64,000 nucleotides of DNA, taken from the NCBI GenBank assembly GCA_934462715.1, contig CAKSIJ010000009.1:1-64000 (forward strand), given 5' to 3'. The DNA is from an uncultured Clostridia bacterium (GTDB lineage: Bacteria > Bacillota > Clostridia > UBA1381). Numbering within the stretch: position 1 is the first letter of the stretch; each line of letters starts with the position of its first letter. The notes beneath the pieces were generated by a model that was not told the DNA's origin, searched no databases, and worked only from the letters and a program-made list of their open reading frames with translations. A program made the position numbers and the translations under genes. Shown here piece by piece: positions 51,296-60,795 of the stretch.

Positions 51296-52621
51296 ATGAA
51301 CGATAGAAGAAAAGTATTTGAACTGTTTGACAAGTACAATGAATGGACAGAGAGTAAGGTAAACAGCGGAATAGAATTGTACAGAAAGGGTCTTGCCGAA
51401 ATCAAGGTGACCGATTCCGATGGTAAGCCGATAAAGGGAGCAAAGGTAAGCGTAAAGCAAAAGAGCCACGATTTTAAGTACGGAGCGAATATGTTTATGC
51501 TCGATGAGCTTGAAACTCCCGAAAAGAACGAGCTTTACAAAAAGTATCTGAGCGAGCTTTGCAACATGGCAACGCTGCCGTTTTATTGGGATTCTACAGA
51601 ACCCGAAAGAGGTAAAACGAGATATGAAAAAGACAGCGAAAAGCTGTACCGCCGTCCGCCGATTGACCTGTGTATTGAATTTTGCGAAAAGCACGGAATC
51701 GAGCCGAGAGAACATGCGCTTGCATATGCTTCGTTCTTTCCGGAATGGCTGAGGGGCGCAAGCGATTTTGAAATAAAAAAAGAGCTTGAAAAGCGTTTTG
51801 CTCAGATAGCGGAAAGATACGGCAGCAAAATCCCGACAATAGAAGTTACAAACGAGATGTTCTGGGACGATATTAAAAACGATTTCTACTTTAAAGAGGA
51901 TTACGTTGAATTTTGCTTCAAGCTTGCCGAAAAATACTTCCCCGGAAACGAGCTTGCAATAAACGAATTTCCATGTGCTTCGTGGGATGATCCGGGTAGA
52001 TTTACCGACAGATATTATGCATACATAAAAAATGCAATGCAAAAGGGCGCAAGAATAGACGCTGTTGGTATGCAGTATCATCAATTCTTTTTGAGAGAAG
52101 AAGAATACGAAAAAACGAGAAAGTCATACAGTCCGGTTGAACTGTATAAGCACATGGATTTATACGCATCTCTCGGAAAGCCCCTGCAGGTTACGGAAAT
52201 AACAATCCCGGCGTATTCCGATTCTGCCGAGGACGAGGAAATACAGGCGCAGCTTATAGAAAAGCTTTATCCGATATGGTTCTCGCACCCCAATATGGAG
52301 CAGATTATCTACTGGAATCTTGTTGACGGATATGCGGCGTTTGCGCCTATGGGGGATATGACGGCAGGGGAAAACTACTATCGGGGCGGCTTGCTCAGAT
52401 TTGATATGACGCCGAAGCCGGCATATTACACAATCAAAAATCTGTTCGAGAAGAAATGGCATACCGAAAAGGTTATTGTAACGGCGGAGGACGGTTCGGC
52501 GGTATTTAACGGTTTTTACGGAAAATATGATGTTGAAATCGAAGTAAACGGCAAAAAGCTTGAAAAGGAAATACATTTGAGAAAAGACGGAAAAAGCGTT
52601 TTCGATTTTAAAGAAGATTGA
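51296..52621 (+). CDS. GH10-family glycoside hydrolase (xylanase-like)
   Basis: The 441-residue protein starts with a small beta domain (IKVTDSDGKPIKGAKVSVKQKS) and then a GH10-type barrel. The catalytic acid is Glu187 in IEVTNEMFWD and the nucleophile Glu301 in LQVTEITIPAYSD; both match the family motifs. Other family signs are HALAYASFFPEWL and IIYWNLVDGYAAF. A Ig-like C-terminal strand region follows. No signal peptide is seen, so the enzyme would work inside the cell, unusual for xylanases and suggesting short oligosaccharide substrates. AGGAGG precedes ATG 51296. Confidence 0.8.
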   Translation: MNDRRKVFELFDKYNEWTESKVNSGIELYRKGLAEIKVTDSDGKPIKGAKVSVKQKSHDFKYGANMFMLDELETPEKNELYKKYLSELCNMATLPFYWDSTEPERGKTRYEKDSEKLYRRPPIDLCIEFCEKHGIEPREHALAYASFFPEWLRGASDFEIKKELEKRFAQIAERYGSKIPTIEVTNEMFWDDIKNDFYFKEDYVEFCFKLAEKYFPGNELAINEFPCASWDDPGRFTDRYYAYIKNAMQKGARIDAVGMQYHQFFLREEEYEKTRKSYSPVELYKHMDLYASLGKPLQVTEITIPAYSDSAEDEEIQAQLIEKLYPIWFSHPNMEQIIYWNLVDGYAAFAPMGDMTAGENYYRGGLLRFDMTPKPAYYTIKNLFEKKWHTEKVIVTAEDGSAVFNGFYGKYDVEIEVNGKKLEKEIHLRKDGKSVFDFKED

Positions 52622-52632
52622 GAGGTTTTTTT

Positions 52633-53535
52633 ATGAAATTTAACGACAGAGATGAAATAATAGCGTTAACACCGAAGTGGAAAGGGGAGCGTTTCCCGGA
52701 CGGCAGACCCAAGGTTGCGGACAAATACTTAAAAGCGCTCCATAAGCTTACGCTTGAAGAAGTATGGAAGCCGATATTTGTAAAGGGCTACGAAAGTCAG
52801 TTTGAGGGCAGATTAAGCACTCTCCACGATGACGGAAGAAAGCTTGTCGGCAGAGCGGTAACTGCTCAGTACTGTCCGTACAGACCCGATCTGGACGATG
52901 TTGTAAAGGAAATAGGAAGAAGCGAGGGAAGAACCGGCACATATAACCAATGGGTTATAGACAGCCTTACCGAGGGTGACGTTGTGGTTGTCGATATGTA
53001 CGATAAAATATACAAGGGCACGTTCTTGGGCGGAAATCTTACAACCGCAATAAGGAACAAAACCAAAACCGGCGGCGGAGTTATATGGGGCGGAATCAGA
53101 GATGTGGAGCAGATGAAAAAAATTGACGGAGTACAGGTTTACTACAGAGGAATAGACCCGACTCCGATAAGAGATTTCATAATGACAGGCTTTAATTCGG
53201 TTGTCAGAATAGGAAATGCCGTGTGTCTGCCGGGAGATATTGTATTCGGTACCGGCGGTGGTGTGCTGTTCATTCCGTCGCATCTGGTTGCAGAAGTGGT
53301 TGACGGTGCTGCAAAAACGCAGGTAAAGGATATGTTCGGCTTTGAAATGATAGCCCAGAACAAGTTTACCACCGCACAAATAGACAAAAACACATGGTCT
53401 GAGGAAATGCTCGATATGCTTATGGAATTTATAGAAAAGGACGACAGAGCGGCAGAGTATCGGGGCATGGATTGGTCGGAGGAATACTATTTTGCAAGAA
53501 ACGGAGATCCGAACGATACTCAATCAGCATTATAA
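52633..53535 (+). CDS. RraA-family protein, probable 2-keto acid aldolase
   Basis: The 300-residue protein is an RraA/HMG-aldolase family member: GDVVVVDMYDKIYKGTFLGGNLTTAIRN, GVIWGGIRDVEQM with the Arg-Asp pair, PIRDF and LPGDIVFGTGGGVLFIP. Family members are class II aldolases for 4-hydroxy-2-oxo acids such as HMG or 4-carboxy-HMG, or regulators of RNase E; no RNase E role is expected in Firmicutes. It is longer than the 160-residue RraA core, with an N-terminal 75-residue extension. I chose ATG 52633 after GAGAGG. Next to a dehydratase and SDR, cleavage of a 2-keto-3-deoxy acid is inferred. Confidence 0.78.
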   Translation: MKFNDRDEIIALTPKWKGERFPDGRPKVADKYLKALHKLTLEEVWKPIFVKGYESQFEGRLSTLHDDGRKLVGRAVTAQYCPYRPDLDDVVKEIGRSEGRTGTYNQWVIDSLTEGDVVVVDMYDKIYKGTFLGGNLTTAIRNKTKTGGGVIWGGIRDVEQMKKIDGVQVYYRGIDPTPIRDFIMTGFNSVVRIGNAVCLPGDIVFGTGGGVLFIPSHLVAEVVDGAAKTQVKDMFGFEMIAQNKFTTAQIDKNTWSEEMLDMLMEFIEKDDRAAEYRGMDWSEEYYFARNGDPNDTQSAL

Positions 53536-53552
53536 AAGCAAATAAACATACT

Positions 53553-53604
53553 AAAAAAATTCCGCTTACCTTGATCGCAGGGAAAGGAAAGGCGGAATTT
53601 TTTT
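53553..53604 (+). terminator. Terminator of the dehydratase-SDR-GH10-RraA unit
   Basis: AAAAAAATTCCGC pairs with GCGGAATTTTTTT around a 26-base loop, followed by the T-run to 53604. Confidence 0.75.
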
Positions 53605-53696
53605 GATATATAAACCGGATAAATGTACTCTGATATGAATTACGGAAAGTGAAATTCAATAATATTGAAAAACCATCAAAAAAGAGTAAAAAAACA

Positions 53697-53725
53697 TTGC
53701 TTTAAGGGAAGAAATCTGTTATAAT
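53697..53725 (+). promoter_or_regulatory. Promoter of the GH3 gene
   Basis: TTGCTT (53697-53702), 17 bases, TATAAT (53720-53725). Confidence 0.65.
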
Positions 53726-53765
53726 AATCTAAGAATTTATTTAGCTAATATGATTGGAGAAAAAA

Positions 53766-55874
53766 ATGGATATTGAAAAACTGATTGAAAAAATGACCCT
53801 GCGTGAAAAGCTGCTGCAATTGAGTCAGATCATGCTGTCCGAACACAACATTGACGAGATGAAAAAGCTGATTGAAAAGGACTGCTACGGCTCTTTGATA
53901 CTTGCCGCTTTTTCAACAACGGGAAACGGCGATTTCAATTCGCTTGAATTGGATAAGTTGAATGAGATACAAAAAATTGCCGTTGAAAAGCACGGCATAC
54001 CTATTATTTACGGTCATGACGTAATACACGGTTATAAAATAAATCTGCCGATACCGCTTGCTTTGGCGGCAACCTTTAATCCGGAGCTTGTTAAAAAGGG
54101 CTATGAATACGTTGCAATGGAATCGAGAAACGACGGAATACGCTGGACTTTTGCACCGATGCTTGACGTTTCGAGAGATCCCAGATGGGGACGTATAGTT
54201 GAAAGCACCGGAGAAGATCCGTATCTCGGCTGTAAAATGGCGGAGGCAATTGTTAAAGGCTTTCAGGGCGAGGACGATACAAATGTTGCAGCTTGCGCAA
54301 AGCATTACATAGGCTACGGTGCGTCGGAGGGCGGACGTGATTATCACAAAACCGAAATTTCCGATTATTCCTTGAGAAATTATTATCTGAGAGCGTTTAA
54401 AGCGGCGGTAGACAGCGGTGTTCTGACTGTTATGAGTTCATTTAACGAAATAAGCGGACAGCCCGTTTCATCGAGCAAATATCTGCTGACAGACGTTCTG
54501 AGAGGTGAGCTGGGCTTTGACGGCTTTGTAATCAGCGACTGGGAGGCTGTTAAGCAGCTGATTCGCCAGGGCGTTGCCGAAACCGATGAGGAGGCGGCAA
54601 TTATGGCTTTGAGCGCAGGACTTGACATGGATATGACCGACAACTTCTATGTTGACAATCTTGAAAAGTCGGTTCGTGACGGAAAGCTTTCGGAGGAAAT
54701 AATCGACACGGCGGTAAGACGTGTTCTGAAAGTAAAGGATAAGCTCGGACTTTTTGATAATCCTTATGCGGAGCATATAGATCTGCCGAAGCAGGAAATA
54801 CGTGACGCGGCACGCAAATGTGCGGCGGAATCACTGGTATTGCTGAAAAATGACAATAACGTTCTTCCTCTGAAAAAAGAAGAAACAATATGCGTTATGG
54901 GAAGCATGGCTTTCGATACAGCAAATATCGTAGGAAGCTGGACCGCAGATACGGACTACAGCGAAAATGTTTCCGTTTACGAAGGATTAAAAGCAAAGAG
55001 CGATAACATAATTCAATACAATTGCCATACTCCTGAAAATCATACAATGGGAAATCTTAAACAGTGCGATAAAATTCTGATAGTTCTCGGAGAAGCAAAG
55101 GCTGTTACCGGAGAAGCAAACAGCATGGCAAAAACAGAGCTTACCCCGGCTCAGAAATTTGTTATTGAAAGAGCAAGGGAGGCAGGAAAGCCGGTTGTCG
55201 GAGTGCTTTTATTCGGACGTCCGATTGCGCTTGAAAACAATGCTGATTATTTTGACGCACTCATTTATGCATGGCACCCGGGTGCGCAGGCAGGAAATGC
55301 AATTGCCGATATTCTCTACGGTGAAATGTCACCGAGCGGACGTTTGCCCGTTACAATGCCGAAGTACAGCGGACAGATTCCGATTTACTATAACTGTCCT
55401 CCGTCGGGACGTGACGTTGACGGTTACTACAATCCGAATGCAGACAATTACCGCGACGTTACCGGCAGACCGCTTTATCCGTTCGGCTACGGACTTACAT
55501 ATACGACATTTGAATACGGAAAAATCAATATCGGTGAAAGCAATGTTTCGCTTGATGATATTAATAGCGGCAAAAAGGTTAAATTGAGCGTAACCGTTAA
55601 GAATACAGGTGATTTTGATGCTGCCGAAACGGTACAGTGCTATATCCGTGCCTGCAAATCGTCAATGACAAGACCGATAAAGGAATTGAAAGGCTTTGAC
55701 AAGCTGTTTATTTCAAAAGGCGAGAGCAAAACCACAGAGTTTGAAATCGGCTTTGATGAGCTGGGCTTCTATAACGGCAACGGTAAATTTGTTGTCGAGC
55801 CGGGTGAATTTAAGATTTATATAGGAAAAGACGCATGGTGCGAGGACTGTGTTTCTTTAAGAGTCAATCGGTAA
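53766..55874 (+). CDS. GH3 beta-glycosidase
   Basis: The 702-residue protein has the three-domain GH3 layout: a TIM-like N-domain (GIPIIYGHDVIHGYKINLPIPLALAAT, WTFAPMLDVSRDPRWGRI.E, CAKHYIGYG, and the nucleophile Asp258 in GFVISDWEAV), the alpha/beta domain (RKCAAESLVLLKNDNNVLPL) and a C-terminal fibronectin-like domain (VTVKNTGDFDAAETVQCY). No signal peptide, so it is cytoplasmic. Beta-glucosidase or beta-xylosidase activity fits the neighbouring GH10. I chose ATG 53766 with GGAGA upstream over an in-frame TTG 53754. Confidence 0.92.
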   Translation: MDIEKLIEKMTLREKLLQLSQIMLSEHNIDEMKKLIEKDCYGSLILAAFSTTGNGDFNSLELDKLNEIQKIAVEKHGIPIIYGHDVIHGYKINLPIPLALAATFNPELVKKGYEYVAMESRNDGIRWTFAPMLDVSRDPRWGRIVESTGEDPYLGCKMAEAIVKGFQGEDDTNVAACAKHYIGYGASEGGRDYHKTEISDYSLRNYYLRAFKAAVDSGVLTVMSSFNEISGQPVSSSKYLLTDVLRGELGFDGFVISDWEAVKQLIRQGVAETDEEAAIMALSAGLDMDMTDNFYVDNLEKSVRDGKLSEEIIDTAVRRVLKVKDKLGLFDNPYAEHIDLPKQEIRDAARKCAAESLVLLKNDNNVLPLKKEETICVMGSMAFDTANIVGSWTADTDYSENVSVYEGLKAKSDNIIQYNCHTPENHTMGNLKQCDKILIVLGEAKAVTGEANSMAKTELTPAQKFVIERAREAGKPVVGVLLFGRPIALENNADYFDALIYAWHPGAQAGNAIADILYGEMSPSGRLPVTMPKYSGQIPIYYNCPPSGRDVDGYYNPNADNYRDVTGRPLYPFGYGLTYTTFEYGKINIGESNVSLDDINSGKKVKLSVTVKNTGDFDAAETVQCYIRACKSSMTRPIKELKGFDKLFISKGESKTTEFEIGFDELGFYNGNGKFVVEPGEFKIYIGKDAWCEDCVSLRVNR

Positions 55875-56047
55875 GTATTGCAGCTGCGGCAGGGGATAAA
55901 AATGTGTATTATATAGCCCCGGAGGAATATTACGGAGCGGACAGCAGGCTTTGCACCGTTGACGGAACGCACCCGAATGATCTGGGCTTCTACCGTATGG
56001 CAAAGGCGATTTATCCCGTAATGAAAAAGATGTTAAAAGCAGATTGA
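55875..56047 (+). pseudogene. C-terminal fragment of an SGNH/GDSL hydrolase
   Basis: Beginning immediately after the GH3 stop is a short frame reading AAAAGDKNVYYIAPEEYYGA and ending VDGTHPNDLGFYRMAKAIYPVMKKMLK. GTHPND is the block V catalytic Asp-His motif of SGNH/GDSL esterases. The N-terminal nucleophile domain is missing, so it is a truncated remnant that may have been fused or deleted at the end of the GH3 gene. Confidence 0.7.
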
Positions 56048-56057
56048 TGATAAATAA

Positions 56058-56087
56058 CGGCGGCAGAGCGTATATGCTCTGCCGCCG
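56058..56087. terminator. Stem-loop between SGNH remnant and nucleotide-sugar dehydrogenase
   Basis: CGGCGGCAGAGC, loop GTATAT, GCTCTGCCGCCG: a perfect 12-bp GC stem between convergent genes. T-runs are short on both strands. Confidence 0.6.
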
Positions 56088-56105
56088 AGTATCTTTGAGG
56101 TGTAT

Positions 56106-57425
56106 TTACAATCTCCAGAATCTGATTCCGAGCTTTTTCAAATCGTCGATTTTATACAGACCCTTTACATCAATAAGGACTTTTTGTTCCTGCGGTACAT
56201 TTTTGTATAATTTATTGATATCGTCAAGCGGTATGCTTTTGTATTCGTCATGTGCCACCGCCATAATAATACAGTCTGCATTTTTTATTTCGGAAAGCTC
56301 CTTTAAATCGATATTGTATTCCTTTTTTGCGTCCGGCTTGCTTGCCCGACAGTCGGTTACTGTCGGTGTTATACCGTATTCTCTGAATCTGCCGATAATA
56401 TCTGCTACCTTGGAATTTCTTATATCGGGGCAGTTTTCCTTGAAGGTCAGACCGAAAATGACAACCTTGGAATTTTTCGGGGATTGCCCGGAAAGTATCA
56501 TCTGCTTTATGGCGGAGTCAGCAACGAATTGCCCGATACCGTCGTTAACATTTCTCCCGGATAGTATAATCTGGCTGTGATAGCCTAAGTTTTCGGCTTC
56601 GTATGTGAAGTAATAAGGATCAACGCCGATACAGTGACCGCCGACAAGTCCCGGTCTGAAGCCCAATGCGTTCCATTTTGTGTTCATGCCGTCAACCACT
56701 TCGTTTGTATCTATGCCCATACGGTCAAAGACCATTGCAAGCTCGTTCATAAACGCAATATTTATATCACGCTGGCTGTTTTCGGCTATCTTGATTGCTT
56801 CTGCTGTTTTTATAGATGAAACGGGATATGTGCCTATTTCGATAATGAGGTCATATAGGTTCTTTATTTCTTCGAGCGTATCGTTATCAATTCCCGATAC
56901 AATTTTGCGAATGTTCTCCAGTCTGTGGACTTTATCTCCGGGATTTATCCGCTCGGGTGAATATCCGACTTTAAAATCAGTTCCGCATTTTAACCCGGAC
57001 TCTTTTTCGAGAATCGGTATGCATACGTTTTCCGTGACCCCGGGATAAACGGTTGATTCATAAACAACAATCGAATCCTTTGCTATATTTTTGCCCAATA
57101 TTTCACTGACGTTTACAATGGGCGCAAGATCCGGAGTTTTGTCGGGGTTAATCGGCGTAGGCACGGCAACTATGTGAAGCTTTGCGTCTTTTAACCGGTT
57201 CACATCGTTGGTAAATTCAACGGAGGTGTTTTTTACAGCCTCATGCCCGACTTCGCCGGTGGGGTCTGCTCCCGATTTGTAAAGCGTGATTTTTTCACTG
57301 TTTAAATCAAAGCCGATAACCTTAATTTTTTTTGCAAATGCAACGGCGATAGGAAGACCGACATAGCCTAATCCCACTACCGATATTTTTTCCTGCTTGT
57401 TCAATAGTTTTTTGTATAAATTCAT
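56106..57425 (-). CDS. UDP-sugar 6-dehydrogenase (UDP-GlcNAc/GalNAc dehydrogenase type)
   Basis: The 439-residue protein belongs to the UDP-glucose/GDP-mannose dehydrogenase family. It has the N-terminal NAD-binding SVVGLGYVGLPIAVAFA, ESTVYPGVTE, the catalytic Cys265 in GGHCIGVDPYYF and the C-terminal VVIFGLTFKENCPDIRNSK. The TviB/WbpA/WbpO-type length and sequence style suggest oxidation of a UDP-N-acetylhexosamine to a uronate for capsule or exopolysaccharide, rather than UDP-glucose. No other capsule gene is near, so it may be stranded or serve an operon elsewhere. A consensus promoter lies upstream. Confidence 0.85.
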   Translation of the reverse strand: MNLYKKLLNKQEKISVVGLGYVGLPIAVAFAKKIKVIGFDLNSEKITLYKSGADPTGEVGHEAVKNTSVEFTNDVNRLKDAKLHIVAVPTPINPDKTPDLAPIVNVSEILGKNIAKDSIVVYESTVYPGVTENVCIPILEKESGLKCGTDFKVGYSPERINPGDKVHRLENIRKIVSGIDNDTLEEIKNLYDLIIEIGTYPVSSIKTAEAIKIAENSQRDINIAFMNELAMVFDRMGIDTNEVVDGMNTKWNALGFRPGLVGGHCIGVDPYYFTYEAENLGYHSQIILSGRNVNDGIGQFVADSAIKQMILSGQSPKNSKVVIFGLTFKENCPDIRNSKVADIIGRFREYGITPTVTDCRASKPDAKKEYNIDLKELSEIKNADCIIMAVAHDEYKSIPLDDINKLYKNVPQEQKVLIDVKGLYKIDDLKKLGIRFWRL

Positions 57426-57472
57426 TTTTATTCTCCGTTTTTAAAGCGTCAATAATAAAATTCTTTTTTTTA

Positions 57473-57501
57473 ATTGTATTATAAATTCCTTTCAATGTCA
57501 A
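57473..57501 (-). promoter_or_regulatory. Promoter of the UDP-sugar dehydrogenase gene
   Basis: Minus strand: TTGACA (57496-57501), 17 bases, TACAAT (57473-57478). Confidence 0.75.
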
Positions 57502-57700
57502 TTATCAAAGACCAATTTCGGCATTTTATAAAAACTATTGATTTTTTTAATTTTAAAGATGTGTAATGTAATCAAATGTGTAATATATAAGATGAAATTA
57601 TGGTATAATATTAACAAAATATTTTGTATTCACAGTTTGTTAACATATGGTGTGATTTTGTTGCAAAAGTCCGAATCTGTTGCAGGAACTTCCCAAATTA
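57502..57700. other. AT-rich gap before the yesN-like promoter
   Basis: No structured RNA or repeat seen. An 86-codon frame from 57538 crosses the promoter and lacks a ribosome site or recognisable content, so I do not call it. Confidence 0.5.
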
Positions 57701-57729
57701 TTGAGCAATATAGAAAAAAATGCTATAAT
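57701..57729 (+). promoter_or_regulatory. Promoter of the yesN-yesM-like operon
   Basis: TTGAGC (57701-57706), 17 bases, TATAAT (57724-57729). Confidence 0.65.
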
Positions 57730-57823
57730 GAAATTGTTAAAACGGCTGTCAGACGAATAGGGTTTTGGCGGAAAAAGCTACATATTAAACTGCTGTGAAT
57801 ATGCAATACCGGAGGGAAAAACA

Positions 57824-59059
57824 ATGTACAAAATTATAATTGCCGATGACGATGTAAAGTTTTTGGAGCAGTTTAAAAAAATTACCGATTGGGAACGGTT
57901 TGAAATGAGCGTGGCGGCAAGCTTTGACAATGCCGAGGACGTGCTTGAATATGTAAAAAACAATATAGTAGACGCAATAATAACCGATATAGCAATGCCG
58001 GATATGACCGGACTTGATATTGCAAAGTATATTTACGATAATTATCCCAATGTCAAGGTTATGCTTTTCAGTGCTTTTCAAAGCTTTAAATATGCGCATG
58101 AGGCGCTTGAATACGGAGTGGTCGGTTATATGACAAAGCCGATTTATTTTGAAAAGCTCTACAAAAATCTTGAAAAGCTGAAACAGATTCTGGACTCAAA
58201 GAAAAACGACGGATTTTTAAGCGACGAAATGATAGTCGGGCGAAGTGAATTTGTAAAAGAGTATTTTTGCATGGATAACGCTTACAAATCAATAGTCCGT
58301 AATATGCTTGATAAAATCAATTTGCCGTATAACATACTTTATATGCCGTCGGCAGTCGTAACCTTTGAGATACGGAATGCGGACTACTATATGGAAAACG
58401 TATGGAAGCACGGCGGCACCGCTCTTAACGAAACCATAAAAAGAATAACCTGCTACGGAAACGACAGCTTTTACTGTATTCCGCTGTACGTTGCAGAAAA
58501 TGATATAACAGTTTTAATCATAACAAAGAAACAGAATGGCCATTTTGAACAGTATATTGATGAAATCAAAAACAAAATGTCGGAAACGATATCAATGAAT
58601 ATTGAACAGAGCGAAAAGCAATTTGCTGGCTCACTTGCCGATATGCGAAGGCTGATAAAGGACAGACAGAGCGAATATCTTGCGGCTGTCGGGAAAAATC
58701 TTAAAAGTCTGAGCAACGAAGAGGAAACGTTCAAGGAAAAATTGCAGAAGTATATTGAGGAAAACTGCCTTAGGGATATATCGAGAAGCGACGCCGCAAA
58801 GGAGTTTTTCATGAACGAATCCGCATTCAGCCGTCTTTTTAAAGATGAGTTCGGCGAAAGCTTTATAGATTATGTCAGCCATATACGAATGGAAAAAATC
58901 AAGCAAAAAATTATAGATAATGATGACAGTATTACCGAACTGTACGAAGAATGCGGATATAAAAGCAAATCACAATTTTTCAGAGTTTTTCGGCAGTATA
59001 CGGGAATGACACCTTTGGAATACAGAAAGCGCCACATGACGGAAACACAGACGGATTAA
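57824..59059 (+). CDS. YesN-type AraC response regulator
   Basis: The 411-residue protein has an N-terminal receiver domain (IIIADDDVKFL, phosphoacceptor Asp55 in DAIITDIAMPDMTG, Lys in YMTKPI), a variable middle linker (about 150-300) and a C-terminal AraC helix-turn-helix domain (SRSDAAKEFFMNESAFSRLFKDEFGESF, ITELYEECGYKSKSQFFRVFRQYTGMTPLEYRK). Such regulators control sugar-uptake operons in Firmicutes and pair with YesM-type kinases, as the next gene is. GGAGG precedes ATG. It likely activates the downstream lyase and solute-binding genes. Confidence 0.92.
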   Translation: MYKIIIADDDVKFLEQFKKITDWERFEMSVAASFDNAEDVLEYVKNNIVDAIITDIAMPDMTGLDIAKYIYDNYPNVKVMLFSAFQSFKYAHEALEYGVVGYMTKPIYFEKLYKNLEKLKQILDSKKNDGFLSDEMIVGRSEFVKEYFCMDNAYKSIVRNMLDKINLPYNILYMPSAVVTFEIRNADYYMENVWKHGGTALNETIKRITCYGNDSFYCIPLYVAENDITVLIITKKQNGHFEQYIDEIKNKMSETISMNIEQSEKQFAGSLADMRRLIKDRQSEYLAAVGKNLKSLSNEEETFKEKLQKYIEENCLRDISRSDAAKEFFMNESAFSRLFKDEFGESFIDYVSHIRMEKIKQKIIDNDDSITELYEECGYKSKSQFFRVFRQYTGMTPLEYRKRHMTETQTD

Positions 59060-59110
59060 TGCATTTTACTGCCTTTTGTCATTCCGGCGGTATGGAAAGG
59101 AACGGTTAAT

Positions 59111-60763
59111 ATGAAAACCAAAACGATTATTAATCTGATGAAAAATACACGGTGGCAGGGCTCATTTGTGAAATTCAGAAATGCCGTTATGCTGTTTTTC
59201 CTTATTCCGGTTATATCCTGCGATGTTGTTTTATCCATCATATATGCGCAAAAAACGATAAATGAAATGAAAAACAAAATAGATATTGCGTATCTGCGAA
59301 CCTCAATGCAGTTGGAGGAGCAGTTTGAAATAATCAACAATTCATATGACAGAATATCGCAAAACTCGTATGTAAAAAAAATTTTGCTTTCAAATCTCGA
59401 TGAAATGTCCGGGCGCGAGGCAACGGTTGCAGGGGGGCAGATAAATGCTCTTATATCGGAAACGGTAAAAACGGTTTCCAATCTGAGCAGTGTCGGAATA
59501 TACAGCAGACACAACAATTATCTGATTTCGAGCAAGGGCAGCAGGTACATGAATGACGGTGGCGAGGAATGGTACATAAAGTTCAATGACAAGCGCAAAA
59601 GCGATTTTATATATGAAGAAAACGGCTGCATTACGGTATGTCACGGAATCAGTATCGAAGACAACATGGCGGGCATATTGATTTATGAAATAGATAAGCA
59701 GCAGCTTGCGGAATCGTTAAGACTTGAAGATTATACGCTTGATCTCGGGCTTGTTATTAAAAACATTGACGGAACGGAGCTTCTGCGTTACGGAAATACC
59801 GCCGAAGCAGACAAATCGGACATGATTCACAATCTGAACAGCGAATCGCTTACAGAGGTGCTTGTTGCGGGAACAGAAAACATTATCTCGGTATACAAAA
59901 CCATAGCCTTATGTACGCTGATATTTCTTGGAGTCGGCGCTGCGGCGGCAATCGTGCTTGCGTTTTTCTGCTCGATGTATCTGTATGACAGCTTATCAAA
60001 TGTGTTATCTAAGGTTGATACCTTTGAAGAAAAGGACGATAACAATATAAAAATAATGAACAACAATCTGCTCGACAGCATAAGCAGCAGCGACAACATA
60101 GAGGAACAGCTTGCACAGAGCCTTAACGCACTGCACAGGGCGCAGCTTTCGGCACTGCAAATGCAGATAAGTCCTCATTTTGTGTTTAACGTTTTGAATT
60201 TTGCCAATTCAACGATTCTCGGGATAACACGCTGCGACAATGACGCGGTTAAAATAATCGCCCTGCTCTGCGAAATATTTGAATTTGTTATGAGCGAGCC
60301 GAAATACATGACTACCGTTGCCGAGGAAACGGATATTGTTGAGAAGTATATAGAGATAGAAAGGCTCAAAACGGGAATTGACATCGAAGCGGATTTTGAT
60401 ATTGACGATGAGCTTTGGGAAATGAACTGTCCCAAAATGTTTATGCAGCCGATAATAGAAAATTCAATTATGCATGGGCTGAAAAAAGAGAAAATAAAAA
60501 AAGGTAAAATAACCGTTTCGGTACAAAAGGAAAATGATTGCATTGAGTTCAGAATCAGCGATAACGGCAAAGGGATAAACCAGAGCAAGCTGGAGGAAAT
60601 AAGAGAACAGCTGAAGGATTCCTTTACCGACCGTTCAAAGCATATCGGAATGTTGAACGTGAACCAGAGAATAAAGCTTATCTACGGTAATGAATGGGGC
60701 ATGAGCGTGGATTCGGGCGACAGCGGAACTCAGATTGTCATTCGTATTCCGAGAGAGCAATAA
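59111..60763 (+). CDS. YesM-type sensor histidine kinase
   Basis: The 550 residues have a first membrane helix at about 27-50 (NAVMLFFLIPVISCDVVLSIIYA), an extracellular sensor region of about 200 residues, and a second helix at about 262-290 (LIFLGVGAAAAIVLAFFCSMYLYD). The His_kinase domain follows, with phosphoacceptor His356 in QISPHFVFNVLNF, and a HATPase_c domain (NSIMHGLKK, DNGKGIN, GIGMLNVNQRI-like block). The kinase should respond to extracellular oligosaccharides and signal to the upstream YesN partner. RBS AAGGAA precedes ATG. The gap to the regulator is 51 bases. Confidence 0.92.
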   Translation: MKTKTIINLMKNTRWQGSFVKFRNAVMLFFLIPVISCDVVLSIIYAQKTINEMKNKIDIAYLRTSMQLEEQFEIINNSYDRISQNSYVKKILLSNLDEMSGREATVAGGQINALISETVKTVSNLSSVGIYSRHNNYLISSKGSRYMNDGGEEWYIKFNDKRKSDFIYEENGCITVCHGISIEDNMAGILIYEIDKQQLAESLRLEDYTLDLGLVIKNIDGTELLRYGNTAEADKSDMIHNLNSESLTEVLVAGTENIISVYKTIALCTLIFLGVGAAAAIVLAFFCSMYLYDSLSNVLSKVDTFEEKDDNNIKIMNNNLLDSISSSDNIEEQLAQSLNALHRAQLSALQMQISPHFVFNVLNFANSTILGITRCDNDAVKIIALLCEIFEFVMSEPKYMTTVAEETDIVEKYIEIERLKTGIDIEADFDIDDELWEMNCPKMFMQPIIENSIMHGLKKEKIKKGKITVSVQKENDCIEFRISDNGKGINQSKLEEIREQLKDSFTDRSKHIGMLNVNQRIKLIYGNEWGMSVDSGDSGTQIVIRIPREQ

Positions 60764-60795
60764 ATAATAAAAAATTCGGTCAAGGAGAGAAAAAG

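Noticed and set aside
57538..57798. An 86-codon plus-strand ORF
   Set aside because: It crosses the yesN-like promoter, has no ribosome site and no recognisable domain.
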